The position numbers and the translations under genes are program-made. This document shows positions 33,810 through 43,805 of a DNA stretch of 64,000 bases, piece after piece. The first letter of the stretch is position 1; each line of letters starts with the position of its first letter. A model generated the notes under the pieces. That model ran no database searches and was not told where the DNA came from. It saw nothing but the letters and a program-made list of their open reading frames with translations. The DNA comes from Bretschneidera sinensis. Taxonomy: Eukaryota; Streptophyta; Magnoliopsida; Brassicales; Akaniaceae. Location of the stretch: NCBI GenBank assembly GCA_023935145.1, contig CM043698.1, forward strand, positions 36,043,501 through 36,107,500. The letters are read 5' to 3'.

Positions 33810-34910
33810 ATGGCAGCAAATAGCTACTCTGAAGGATACTCTTATACTAGACCACCATTGTTCAATGGCTCAAATTATAACTATTGGAAAAATAGAATGA
33901 AAATCTTCGTCGAAGGACAAGATTACAATCTATGGAGAATTATAGAAGAGGGACCTAAAATTCCCTCAAAAGAAATAGTTATTGGAGAGACTCTTCATAC
34001 AATGCCTAAACTCAAAACTGAGTTTACTGACGAGGATTGTAGAACGATGTCTCTCAATAGCAGAGCAACAAGCATGCTACATTGTGCATTAGATATTTCT
34101 GAATATAACAAAATATCTGCATGCGTTTCTGCTAAAGAAATATGGGACAAATTGCAAGTCACATATGAAGGAACAAGTGAAGTAAAAAAGTCTAAAATTT
34201 ACATGCTAATTTCTGAATATGAATCTTTTAAGATGTCTCCTAACGAAACCATTTCTGAAATGCACTCACGATTTACTACTATTATAAATGGTTTAAAATT
34301 GCTTGGCAAGAATTTTGAGGAAGTTGAACTAACCAGAAAAATCTTGAGATCTCTGCCACCAGAATGGAAACCAAAGAGGACAGCCATTCAAGAGGCCAAA
34401 AATCTTGACAAGCTTGATGTTGAGACGCTGCTTGGGTCATTATTGACATACGAGATGGAAGAAATGACTCCCATCGTCAATGATGATGAGAAGAAGAAAA
34501 AGCAAATTGCTCTCAAAGCTTCTACGAGCAACAAAGAAAAGGAATTAGAACAAGAAGCAGAGAGCAGTGAAGAGGATGGTGAAATGGCTTTAATCACCAG
34601 ACGATTCCATAGGTTCTTGAAGAAAAGCAAGAAACCTTACTCAAAGGATCCCACCTCAAAAAGGGAACCACTTATGTGCTATGGCTGCAAGAAGCCAGGA
34701 CATATAAAAGCTGACTGTCTGGTTTCAAGCAAACCATACAAAGGCTTCAAGAAGAAAGCTATGGTAGCAACTACCTGGAGCGATGACGAAGAAGATGAGT
34801 CATCAGACAAAGAAATCGGATACGAAGAAATTGCCAACCTTTGTTTGATGGCAATCGATGATGAAAGTGAGATTTGCCTTCACACCAAGGAGAAAGGTAA
34901 CTGTTGGTAA
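33810..34910 (+). CDS. Sirevirus gag
   Basis: Capsid/nucleocapsid protein of the retrotransposon, 366 codons. The N-terminal half has the copia gag pattern (PPLFNGSNYNYWKNRMKIF early, later IWDKLQVTYEG and SLPPEWKPK). A lysine/glutamate-rich stretch follows. A CCHC zinc knuckle, CYGCKKPGHIKADC, lies near residue 290, and the tail is acidic. The start is the first ATG after the primer site (MAANSYSEGY). The frame ends at TAA 34908-34910, only one codon before the protease active-site motif, in the same frame as pol. Related elements usually read through here as one gag-pol ORF, so this stop is probably a recent mutation; stop read-through is the alternative. Confidence 0.88.
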   Translation: MAANSYSEGYSYTRPPLFNGSNYNYWKNRMKIFVEGQDYNLWRIIEEGPKIPSKEIVIGETLHTMPKLKTEFTDEDCRTMSLNSRATSMLHCALDISEYNKISACVSAKEIWDKLQVTYEGTSEVKKSKIYMLISEYESFKMSPNETISEMHSRFTTIINGLKLLGKNFEEVELTRKILRSLPPEWKPKRTAIQEAKNLDKLDVETLLGSLLTYEMEEMTPIVNDDEKKKKQIALKASTSNKEKELEQEAESSEEDGEMALITRRFHRFLKKSKKPYSKDPTSKREPLMCYGCKKPGHIKADCLVSSKPYKGFKKKAMVATTWSDDEEDESSDKEIGYEEIANLCLMAIDDESEICLHTKEKGNCW

Positions 34911-37900
34911 CTTGATAGCGGTTGCTCGAAGCATATGACCGGTGATAAAAGCGTATTCAAGGAGCTAACTCTAAGAGATGGTGGACTTGTGACCATTGGA
35001 GACAATACTAAAATAAAGATCATCGGGCATGGAAAAGTCGGTAATGTTTTCTCAACTTTAGATAATGTATTGCTAGTACAAGGCCTAAAGCCAAATTTAC
35101 TTAGCATTAGTCAATTATGTGACAAAGGATATAAAGTCACATTTGAGACCTCTCATTGTCTAGTTATAGACATCAAGAGCAACAAGATCAAATTCATTGG
35201 CCATAGACATGAAAATGTCTATATAGTTGATTTGAAATCCTTACATTCCAATAATGAAAAATGTTTTCCTGCTTTTAGTGAAAATCAATGGCTATGGCAT
35301 AGAAGGCTTGGTCATGTAAACATGAACTTGCTAAAAATTGTTTCAAGAAAAGATTTAGTTATTGGTCTTCCTAAAATCAATTTTGAGAAAAACAAAATTT
35401 GCAATGCTTGTCAAATGGGAAAACAATCTAGGATATCTTTCAAAGCAAAAAATGTTGTCTCAACTACTAGACCTTTGGAACTTTTGCATATGGACTTATT
35501 TGGTCCAATTAGTACCATTAGTCTAGGTGGCCATCAATATGCTCTTGTTATTGTTGATGACTATTCAAGATATACCTTTGTTATTTTTATTGCTTATAAG
35601 GATGAAGCTTACAAAGGATTTGAAAAGTTTTGCAAAAAGGTACAAAATGAAAAAGGAATTTGTATTTCAAGCATAAGAAGTGATCATGGCAAAGAATTTG
35701 AAAATCAAAGCTTTTCAAAATTTTGTGATGAAAATGGAATTAATCACAACTTTTCAGCTCCTAGAACTCCTCAACAAAATGGAGTTGTTGAGAGGAAAAA
35801 TAGAGTTCTAGAAGAATTTTCAAGAACAATGCTTTGTGAAAATAATTTACCAAAATATTTTTGGGCTGAAGCCGTGAATACTTCTTGCTATATTTTAAAT
35901 AGAATTTTGATAAGGCCCCTGCTTGATAAAACACCTTATGAACTATGGAAAGGGAGAAAGCCCAATATTCTCTATTTTCGTGCCTTTGGTAGTAAGTGCT
36001 TCATCTTAAATAACAATAAAACTAACTTGGGTAAATTTGATTCCAAGACCGATGAAGGGATATTTTTAGGATATTCTACTACTAGTAAGGCTTATAGAGT
36101 TTTCAATAAGAGAACTCTAGTAGTAGAAGAATCTGTGCATGTAACTATTGATGAATCTAACCCAATGAGTAGTGGAGAAGTTTCCTTTAAAGATGATGCA
36201 GATTTTATTCCAAGAATGGAAACTCCTACTCCCATTGTTGACCTAAAAGAGAGTTCTACTCAAACAAATGAAGGGATGGCAACTCCTAATTTGGACCAAC
36301 CATCCTCAAGTCAACAAGAGGAAAATCTACCCAAGGATTGGAGGTATGTAAATCATCATCCAATTGATCAAGTAATTGGTGATCCTTCACAAGGGGTAAG
36401 AACTCGCTCTTCCATTAGAAATATTTGCAATTTTGTAGCTTATTTGTCTCAAGTAGAACCTAAGACATTTATAGAAGCTGAAAAAGATAATGATTGGATA
36501 ATTGCAATGCAGGAAGAGATAAATCAATTTGAGAGAAACAATGTTTGGGAACTAGTTCCAAGACCTAAAGATCATTCAATTATTGGAACTAAATGGGTAT
36601 ATAGAAATAAAATGGATGAAAATGGTATAGTAACTAGAAATAAGGCTAGACTAGTTGCTAAAGGATATAACCAAGAGGAAGGAATAGATTTTGATGAAAC
36701 CTATGCTCCCGTAGCTAGATTAGAAGCTATTAGAATGTTATTAGCCTTTGCATGCTTTAATAAATTCAAGATGTTTCAAATGGATGTGAAAAGTGCCTTT
36801 TTAAATGGCTTTATAGAAGAAGAAGTTTATGTTGAACAACCTCTTAGATTTGAAAATCCTAGTCTTCCAAATCATGTCTATAAACTTTCTAAAGCTCTAT
36901 ATGGGTTGAAGCAAGCTCCAAGGGCATGGTATGAAAGACTAAGTAAATTTTTGATTGATAATAAATTTGTAAGAGGAAGAATAGATACAACTCTCTTCAC
37001 AAAAACTCACAAAAATGACACTTTGATAGTTCAAATATATGTTGATGATATTATATTTGGTGCTACTAATGAATCTATGTGTCAAGAGTTTGCAAAGTGC
37101 ATGCAAGGTGAATTTGAAATGAGCATGATGGGAGAACTTACCTACTTCCTTGGACTGCAAATCAAGCAACTAAAAGGAGGTATCTTCATCAATCAACAAA
37201 AGTACATCAAAGATCTACTAAAGAGATTCGAGTTGGAAAGCTCAAAGCCTATTGGAACGCCTATGAGCACAACCACCAAACTTGATCTTGATGAAGGAGG
37301 TAAAACTGTAGATTCTAAATATTATAGAAGCATGATAGGTGCTTTACTGTACTTGACTGCAAGTAGACCTGATATAATGTTCAGTGTATGCATGTGTGCT
37401 AGATTTCAATCTAATCCTAAGGAATCACATGTAGTTGCAGTAAAAAGAGTCCTTAGATATCTACAAGGGACCCAGACCATAGGATTATGGTATTCTAGAG
37501 AATCATCTTTTGAGCTAGTAGGATATTCGGATGCTGATTTTGCTGGATGTAGATTAGATAGAAAAAGCACAAGTGGAACATGCCAATTCTTAGGTGCTAT
37601 GTTAACTTCTTGGTTCTCCAAGAAACAGAATTCAGTTGCACTATCAACCGCTGAGGCGGAATATGTAGCAGCTGGCAGTTGTTGTGCCCAAGTACTATGG
37701 ATGAAACAACAACTAGAAGACTATGGCATGAGTCTCAAAAATATTCCTATATTTTGTGATAATACTAGTGCCATCAACCTAACCAAAAATCCTATTCAGC
37801 ACTCTAGAACCAAGCATATAGAGATTAGACATCATTTCTTAAGAGACCATGCTCAAAAAGGTGATATAAGATTAGAATTTATACCTTCAGAAGATCAAAT

Positions 37901-37994
37901 AGCTGATATTCTTACAAAACCCTTAAGTGAAGCTAGTTTTTGTAAGATTAGAAAGTTAATGGGATTGCTTGATTTTGATAAATTGAATGTTTGA
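34911..37994 (+). CDS. Sirevirus pol (protease, integrase, RT, RNase H)
   Basis: Open for over 1000 codons in the gag frame after the TAA. Order seen: protease active site [10 protein letters not shown] immediately at the start; GAG-pre-integrase HHCC segment ([11 protein letters not shown] ... CNACQMGK) from about 35287; integrase core with HMDLFGPI near 35487, then [12 protein letters not shown] and [13 protein letters not shown], giving the D, D and E contexts. Reverse transcriptase starts [20 protein letters not shown], with [12 protein letters not shown] and the catalytic YVDD at 37038-37049. RNase H has [18 protein letters not shown] and the terminal [11 protein letters not shown]. No frameshift seen. 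Lacking its own ATG at the junction (the first is at 34935), it would depend on gag-pol read-through. Confidence 0.9.
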   Translation, partial: LDSGCSKHMTGDKSVFKELTLRDGGLVTIGDNTKIKIIGHGKVGNVFSTLDNVLLVQGLKPNLLSISQLCDKGYKVTFETSHCLVIDIKSNKIKFIGHRHENVYIVDLKSLHSNNEKCFPAFSENQWLWHRRLGHVNMNLLKIVSRKDLVIGLPKINFEKNKICNACQMGKQSRISFKAKNVVSTTRPLELLHMDLFGPISTISLGGHQYALVIVDDYSRYTFVIFIAYKDEAYKGFEKFCKKVQNEKGICISSIRSDHGKEFENQSFSKFCDENGINHNFSAPRTPQQNGVVERKNRVLEEFSRTMLCENNLPKYFWAEAVNTSCYILNRILIRPLLDKTPYELWKGRKPNILYFRAFGSKCFILNNNKTNLGKFDSKTDEGIFLGYSTTSKAYRVFNKRTLVVEESVHVTIDESNPMSSGEVSFKDDADFIPRMETPTPIVDLKESSTQTNEGMATPNLDQPSSSQQEENLPKDWRYVNHHPIDQVIGDPSQGVRTRSSIRNICNFVAYLSQVEPKTFIEAEKDNDWIIAMQEEINQFERNNVWELVPRPKDHSIIGTKWVYRNKMDENGIVTRNKARLVAKGYNQEEGIDFDETYAPVARLEAIRMLLAFACFNKFKMFQMDVKSAFLNGFIEEEVYVEQPLRFENPSLPNHVYKLSKALYGLKQAPRAWYERLSKFLIDNKFVRGRIDTTLFTKTHKNDTLIVQIYVDDIIFGATNESMCQEFAKCMQGEFEMSMMGELTYFLGLQIKQLKGGIFINQQKYIKDLLKRFELESSKPIGTPMSTTTKLDLDEGGKTVDSKYYRSMIGALLYLTASRPDIMFSVCMCARFQSNPKESHVVAVKRVLRYLQGTQTIGLWYSRESSFELVGYSDADFAGCRLDRKSTSGTCQFLGAMLTSWFSKKQNSVALSTAEAEYVAAGSCCAQVLWMKQQLEDYGMSLKNIPIFCDNTSAINLTKNPIQHSRTKHIEIRHHFLRDHAQKGDIRLEFIPSEDQIADILTKPLSEASFCKIRKLMGLLDFDKLNV

Positions 37995-38134
37995 TTGCAT
38001 CTCATTTCATCATTTGCATGTTTGACATTGAGTGATAGAGTATTAATCCATGTTTAATTATTCCCTTCACTCAAAAATGTCATAGATAAACAAAATCGTG
38101 CTAAAAATTCAGGACTGGAAATTTTACTCAGGAT

Positions 38135-38490
38135 CCAGTCGACTGGTAAATGTTCTCCAGTCGACTGGTAAGTCTCTGCCTGTGTTTCCAATCGACTGGT
38201 AATTTTGACCCAGTCGACTGGTAACTCTCTGTCAAAACTTCCAGACGACTGTTAAGTCTTCTCCAGTCGTCTATAAGATCAAATCCTGCTTGGAGCCATT
38301 TTTTTTGAAAAATCCGTGTCCTCCAGTCGACTGGTAAAAATAGCCCAGTCGACTGGTAACTCACTGCCAGTTTACCCAGTCGACTGGTGCGTTTACCCAG
38401 TCGACTGGTAAAGAAACTGTTCTTCTTTTCAAAGGACCCAGTCGACTGGTATATCGACCCCAGTCGACTGGTATCGCGATTCTATAAAAG
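38135..38490 (+). promoter_or_regulatory. Internal palindrome array plus TATA upstream of ORF3
   Basis: Twelve copies of the LTR palindrome (nine perfect, three degenerate) start at 38135, 38157, 38188, 38210, 38241, 38263, 38323, 38345, 38376, 38397, 38438 and 38460. Centre distances are 22, 31, 22, 31, 22, 60, 22, 31, 21, 41 and 22 bp, reproducing the LTR's alternating pattern. A TATA-like CTATAAAAG follows at 38482-38490, about 210 bp before the ORF3 start. It reads as a second promoter; activity is inferred. Confidence 0.7.
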
Positions 38491-38701
38491 GGACTGTTCA
38501 TTTTCGCCATTTTTTACGCCATTTTCAAAGAGCCCAAGCTTTCTCTCTCTAGAAAAATTCATCTTTTTGATCTAAAAAACATCCAAATCCCTTCTAAACA
38601 CACCGATCTACTCATTCCTAAAGAGATTTTTAACTTTCTACGGTTAAAATCTCTCATTTTTACCAAATTTCCTTTTTCCAAAAACTTCAAATTTTTTAAA
38701 A

Positions 38702-39958
38702 ATGAGTGACAAAATCCGTATAAAACTCACAACAAGTGGACCTAATGCGCCCAAAAAGCCAAGGTCTTCAAAACCTTCGGCTTCGGAGTCGAAAGGGAAG
38801 GGAGTAGCAGGGTCATCCAGCAAGGAGCCCAGAACAGAGTTGGAGCAGGCTTTGTTTTTCAGCCCAGCGGCTCATAAGAGGTATAACTCTATAATCCGTC
38901 ACAAGAAAATCATGACGGGTAGAGTCGTTGATTTCGACTCCATTCGTGATGGTAATTTTGATATTCTACCAGCCTTTGAGGCAATAAATCTGACCCCACT
39001 GGTCAGAATTCATGAAAAATATTACCTGCGACTGATTCACCAGTTCTATGCGAACTTGGTGAAACCCAGTCCTCTGGCTCTGAGATTCAGAACCAGAGTT
39101 AGCGGTGTGGAGTTTGAGGTCAACACTGACCTCTTAATGAGCATTCTGAGAATCCCTATAAGGGGGGTTCAATGGAGTCTGGATGGATGGCCAGACAACT
39201 TTGAAGTTGAGGAGGCCTGTCGGATAGTCAGGGGCGACCCTAACTATGTGTACAGACCCACTACATTTCACACATGTAGTGACTTGCCCCTTGACTCAAA
39301 AATGTTTCAATTGATTGTCAGTTGGACCATCCACCCGAGACTCAGGAGTCGAGGGTATCTATCTAAAATAGATACGGTATTGATTTGGTGCCTAAAATCT
39401 GGGCACCACTTCAATATATATCCTCTGCTGCTCGCCAACATGATAAACGGCGAAGCAAACGACTCTGGGTGTCTTCCTTATGGGATGCTCATTACACTCA
39501 TCCTCCAGCACTTCCGGGTACCTTTGCCTGCCTTCGAGGCTCAGGATATCGGATTGACGGATATCATCAACATCTCATCTCTGAAGAAGATGGGATGTAC
39601 TGTTCGTGAAGGGTTTCTCTATCCTAATGCCGGAAAGCACCTAAGGATTCGAGAGGATGCGAGTGACAGTGATGAGGATGCTGATACGGCTGCTGAGATG
39701 GAGACAGATACCCGAGCACCTCCCATTGGTGGCTCGAGTACTGGTCAGACTGGATATGGTGACATCCTACGAGCTATCATGAGTCTTCAGATGACGATGG
39801 AGTCCGGTTTTCAGTCCATGCAGTCCGATTATCAGAGGCTGAGCTCCTCCATAGACCACCTACGGGATGACTTCGAGTTACATCGAGAGCACACCGAGGG
39901 TTCCCTAGCTGAGATTAGGGAACTTCTTCGTGACAGCTCGGACTCTTCCGCACCATGA
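38702..39958 (+). CDS. Sirevirus ORF3, putative plant transposon-type protein
   Basis: 418 codons, intact, between pol and the 3' LTR in the sense direction, the place where Sireviruses may carry an extra or env-like gene. Residues 1-45 are basic and lysine/serine-rich. About 60-270 resembles the family named 'putative plant transposon protein' (a stretch such as LIHQFYANLVKPSPLALRF, followed by a hydrophobic segment about selecting and binding). 305-335 is acidic (DASDSDEDAD), and about 350-410 is a heptad-like coiled coil (MSLQMTMESGFQSMQ...SIDHLRDDFELHRE). I see no signal peptide or membrane span, so it does not look like an envelope protein. Base composition seems richer in G+C than gag-pol, suggesting separate origin. 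Function unknown. Confidence 0.72.
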   Translation: MSDKIRIKLTTSGPNAPKKPRSSKPSASESKGKGVAGSSSKEPRTELEQALFFSPAAHKRYNSIIRHKKIMTGRVVDFDSIRDGNFDILPAFEAINLTPLVRIHEKYYLRLIHQFYANLVKPSPLALRFRTRVSGVEFEVNTDLLMSILRIPIRGVQWSLDGWPDNFEVEEACRIVRGDPNYVYRPTTFHTCSDLPLDSKMFQLIVSWTIHPRLRSRGYLSKIDTVLIWCLKSGHHFNIYPLLLANMINGEANDSGCLPYGMLITLILQHFRVPLPAFEAQDIGLTDIINISSLKKMGCTVREGFLYPNAGKHLRIREDASDSDEDADTAAEMETDTRAPPIGGSSTGQTGYGDILRAIMSLQMTMESGFQSMQSDYQRLSSSIDHLRDDFELHREHTEGSLAEIRELLRDSSDSSAP

Positions 39959-40619
39959 GTCTCTTTCTTTTATCAGTTCTTAGCACTTTTCCAGTTTTTT
40001 TGTCACATAGCACGGACATCTCATGTTTGTTTTTCTTAGCTATGGCTCTATGAGGCCCTACTTGTATTGACTTTTTCTCTATGATGATGTAATACTATTA
40101 GCCATATTTATTGATTTTATTTACGTTATTTGTGATATGTTAGAACTGTTTTAAATATCTGTTTGGTCACTAAAACTGCTATAAAATACTTATATGCTTG
40201 AAAAAAACTTCCGGTTCTTCCCGGGAAGGCTTCTGAAATTCAAAAGAAGCCACATCTTCGCGTACATATTTGTATTCTTATAATCTATTTGACTGTATTG
40301 GCTAAGTAGCTTATTTTTTATGTAATGCCCCCTTTGGTTGCTGTTGTCAAAACGGGGGAGAAAAATGAGAAAAACGAGAAAATCTAAGTAAAACGCAACC
40401 AATGCATAGATTTAGGGGGAGCATTGCTCCATATCTGTGTAAAAATGTTTATTGATTGGTTGAGTTTAATTCTAGATTAGTTGAAAGAAATATAAACTGT
40501 GTTTGCTTGTTTACAGGGTGGTTTTACTCGAAAAACAGAGGAGACTCTGTCCAAATTTTTGTAAAATCTTAACACTTAGTTTTTAAAACTGTTTTTACAT
40601 TATTAGTTTTGTCATCATC
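39959..40619 (+). other. Sirevirus 3' untranslated region
   Basis: AT-rich non-coding stretch between ORF3 and the polypurine tract. It includes further short purine-rich runs (for example AACGGGGGAGAAAAA near 40352 and TAGGGGGAGCA near 40411). Multiple polypurine tracts are a reported Sirevirus trait. Confidence 0.6.
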
Positions 40620-40632
40620 AAAAAGGGGGAGA
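40620..40632 (+). other. Polypurine tract of the Sirevirus
   Basis: AAAAAGGGGGAGA one base before the 3' LTR; primes plus-strand DNA synthesis. Confidence 0.9.
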
Positions 40633-40633
40633 T

Positions 40634-41882
40634 TGTTGACCCTCGCCCGTATTTTAATGATGGCAAAACACAACTGTTATTTAACTAACATGTTTAAACT
40701 AAGTTGTATTAAGGATCAAACATATTCAACCAAGGAACAAAGTGCAAAAACTCGAACCAAATCAAGTATCAAGTGAAGACTGAAGATCTAGTATAGGTCT
40801 TAAGGTTTAGAACCAATGTAAGTCTCACTCATACATTGTATTAGCTTGTTCAATGGCTCAAACACAAAAGGTTTTTCTAAAACCATTTATTTTAAATGTT
40901 TTTAATAAAAAACAGAAGAAAAACTGGGTTGGAAGACAACCCAGTCGACTGGGTACATATACCAGTCGACTGGTATATGGGTCAGAAGGTACCCAGTCGA
41001 CTGGATGAAATAACCCAGTCGACTGGTACTTTGACCAGTAATTTTCCAGTCGACTGGATGAATCAACCCAGTCGACTGGTAAAATGGACAGAAAGTCCCC
41101 AGTCGACTGGATGATATATACCAGTCGACTGGATACCCAGAAGGTCTGAAAACGTATATTTTTCAAGTGAACCCAGTCGACTGGTATCTCGACCCAGTCG
41201 ACTGGTAGTTCAAAAATATGACCGTTGGACTCCAAATCTGAACGTTTTAAAGTAAATCTTTTTCAAATTAAAGTCCAAGACGGCCATATTATTTGATTGC
41301 TATATAAACCCATTCAGAAAAGCATTCAAAAACAAGAAGCAAATATTCAAAAAGAGTTGATCTCATATAATCAAGTTTTTATACTCTTGAAACACAAAAA
41401 GCTTTGAGATAATCTTATTGAGCCATTTCTTCAAGCTTTACTTTGAAAGAGAGACATTTCTGTTGTAATAAGCTTTCATTTGTTGTCTCTCTACCTTTTA
41501 CTTTACACCATCTTTGTAAAGGGATTACTTCCGAGAGGAAGGGGAAACTTCCGAAAGGAAGGGGATTTTTCGGTTTAAGCAATTCCTGTAAATTGCTTGT
41601 GTTCGGTTTGTGCAACACCCGGCTAAGTTGTGCGACTAAGTTTTCTTAGTGGATTACTTCAAGGAGTTCCTTGAAGAGAGTGGATGTAGGGTCGGAACGA
41701 ATCCGATATTGCCGAACCACTATAACTGTGTTTGCATCCTTTTTCCTTAAACTCTTTATTTACAGCTTTTTACTTGTATTAATTATTTGTTGCTTATCAG
41801 TTTTTATAAACTTGTATAAATTCCGCAAAAGTTTTTAAAAACCCAATTCACCCCCCCTCTTGGGTTGAAACCTCGAGCTACA
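40634..41882 (+). repeat. 3' LTR of the Sirevirus
   Basis: 1249 bp, offset exactly 8128 bp from the 5' LTR, with about nine substitutions and no indels seen. Followed by the CCTTG target duplication at 41883-41887. Confidence 0.93.
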
Positions 41883-43805
41883 CCTTGAACCCTCAAGAGT
41901 AGCAAAGGGACTTCCGACAAGTAGCTCAATTAGTCCCAAAATCAAGAGAGAGTGACCTAGAGAGCATTGTGAGGGAATTGGTCATTCAACAACAACAGCT
42001 GCTTACCTTACAATAGCAGTTTATGACTGAGCAAAGACAAATAAATGCAAGGCATGAGCAAGCTATTCAAAGATTAGATGTACAAGTGGGGCATATAGCT
42101 AAAGAACTAAGTAAACAAGAGCAAGGTGGTGTTGAACAAGTTTTTCATGACTATCACTTTGATCCGTTAGAAACTGCTCTTACATATAGTCTCACAAGAT
42201 TGAGTACAGTGCCAGAATGTGAGGATGTTACTGATGACATCATCAAAACTATGCACCTCATTGAAGCCTCTCCAAAGCATCAAAGTAAGTACACTGATCT
42301 ATTTGATATTCATGTGCCTACTAATACTATTTTCCCTTTTATTGTACAGGTACCTAACTTGGAATTCAAGCAGTTGCCAGAGCACTTACCTTATGCTTAT
42401 ATGGGAGAGAATAAGACACTTCCTATGCTAGTTGTTGCCACTCTTACTTTTGGGAAAAAATAAAGCTTGGTCCGACTGAAGACATTAAACTTAGCGCTCA
42501 TGGGAGGCACCCCAGACTTATCCTTTTCATTTTTATTTATATTTACATATCTATATTTATATTTCTTATTTTCTGAAATAATTTTTATTTTTCTTTGTCC
42601 GGTACTTAGTGCGTGCATCCAATTCAAGTTTGGGGGCATGTTACAAGCAAAGCAAGCAACCTAGTTCTCCATCTCCCAGGTCAGATCTTTCCATGCCACA
42701 CACAATGGAGGAAAATGTGTATTTTAAGTTTGAAGGTAGTGGGAGATACTAGATACTATCACACACGCACTTGAAACACATGCATACACTAAGTCCCAGT
42801 TTTTTTTAGGAAGATAAATGCATGTTCTTTTGGTAAACAAAAATTTTGGTTGATTTAAAAATTTGATATCACTTCATTAGTAAGCTTAAAAGCTAGAACA
42901 CATAGTCTTGCAATGGGAATTTTACTAAGTTTAGTTACCTACCTCAAGGCACCTAAGAATTCACGAGTTTGATCCAAATTTGTACAAGCACATTTAACAC
43001 GTATATGTGTGGGGTATGACATATAATTCTCTTGTATATGTTTCCATAATCTAACTGTAATCGGATAACTTGTTGAAAAGAACACTTTGGCATAAGAAAA
43101 AATAAGGAAGAAAAAAATAAAGAAAAATGTCATCATGCGAAAAGTGATCAAAAAGCTTCTAATGATCAGTAAAAACTTTCCACTGAGTAACTGAGCCTCT
43201 TGTCTCAGTAAGCATTGAGTGTTCACGTCAAAAGGTGGAAATTTCATTAAGAAGTATAAAAAACCTGTTAGTTACGTAGCCTTTTTTATTCAAGTTAGTA
43301 AGTCCTTAGGGGTGTCATTACACCTAATGCCCTAAAACCATTTGGTTTGGGGGTCATTGGCTAAACACTCGTTACAAGGGTCAAATAGAAAGCTTGATAG
43401 AACTCAACATGGCAAAGATCACATGATAAAAGAAAATGAAAAAAGAAGCAAGTATTATACCATTTTTGTTCTCTTTGATAAAGAATTCGATAAAGGTTTG
43501 GGCATTGAAACCCTATACACTAAAATTATGTGGAAGCCCCATCTTATATGTGCTAATTCATCACACACAAATCAAACTTGCGATGCCTTAAGCCAACCTT
43601 AGGTAAGTAACATGAACTTTTAAAAATCCATTTTCAATACAACAATGTGTTTTTATTATAAGCTTACTCATGAACGGTTATCATTGTTTTATGCACAACC
43701 CAAATCTTTGAGTATCATGGAAATGAATTTATCTTTAATTTTGTTCTTCATTTAGTTTTTAGTTTTGTATTGCTAAGAGACTAGCAATATGTAAGTTTAG
43801 GGGTG

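Larger units (their letters stand above)
32506..41882 (+). mobile_element. Young, nearly intact Sirevirus (Ty1/copia) with an extra ORF
   Basis: Total 9377 bp, with two 1249-bp LTRs (32506-33754 and 40634-41882) that differ at about nine sites by my reading (~0.7%). Target duplication CCTTG on both sides (32501-32505, 41883-41887). Primer site TGGTATCAGAGCC at 33757 and polypurine tract at 40620-40632. It contains gag, pol and a third ORF between pol and the 3' LTR. The RT segment around [12 protein letters not shown], the gag knuckle, the element size and the palindromic LTR all point to the Sirevirus (SIRE/Maximus) lineage. One in-frame stop separates gag and pol. Confidence 0.92.
32221..42463 (+). 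pseudogene. Athila-like gag remnant, copy 2, split by the Sirevirus
   Basis: The 5' part lies at 32221-32500 and the 3' part at 41883-42463. Compared with copy 1 it carries different lesions: a TGA around 32318, and a TAG near 42017 where copy 1 has a TAA one codon earlier. The last open part (42023-42463, 146 codons) is nearly the same as 27958-28398. It is non-functional and additionally interrupted by the 9.4-kb insertion. Confidence 0.7.
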
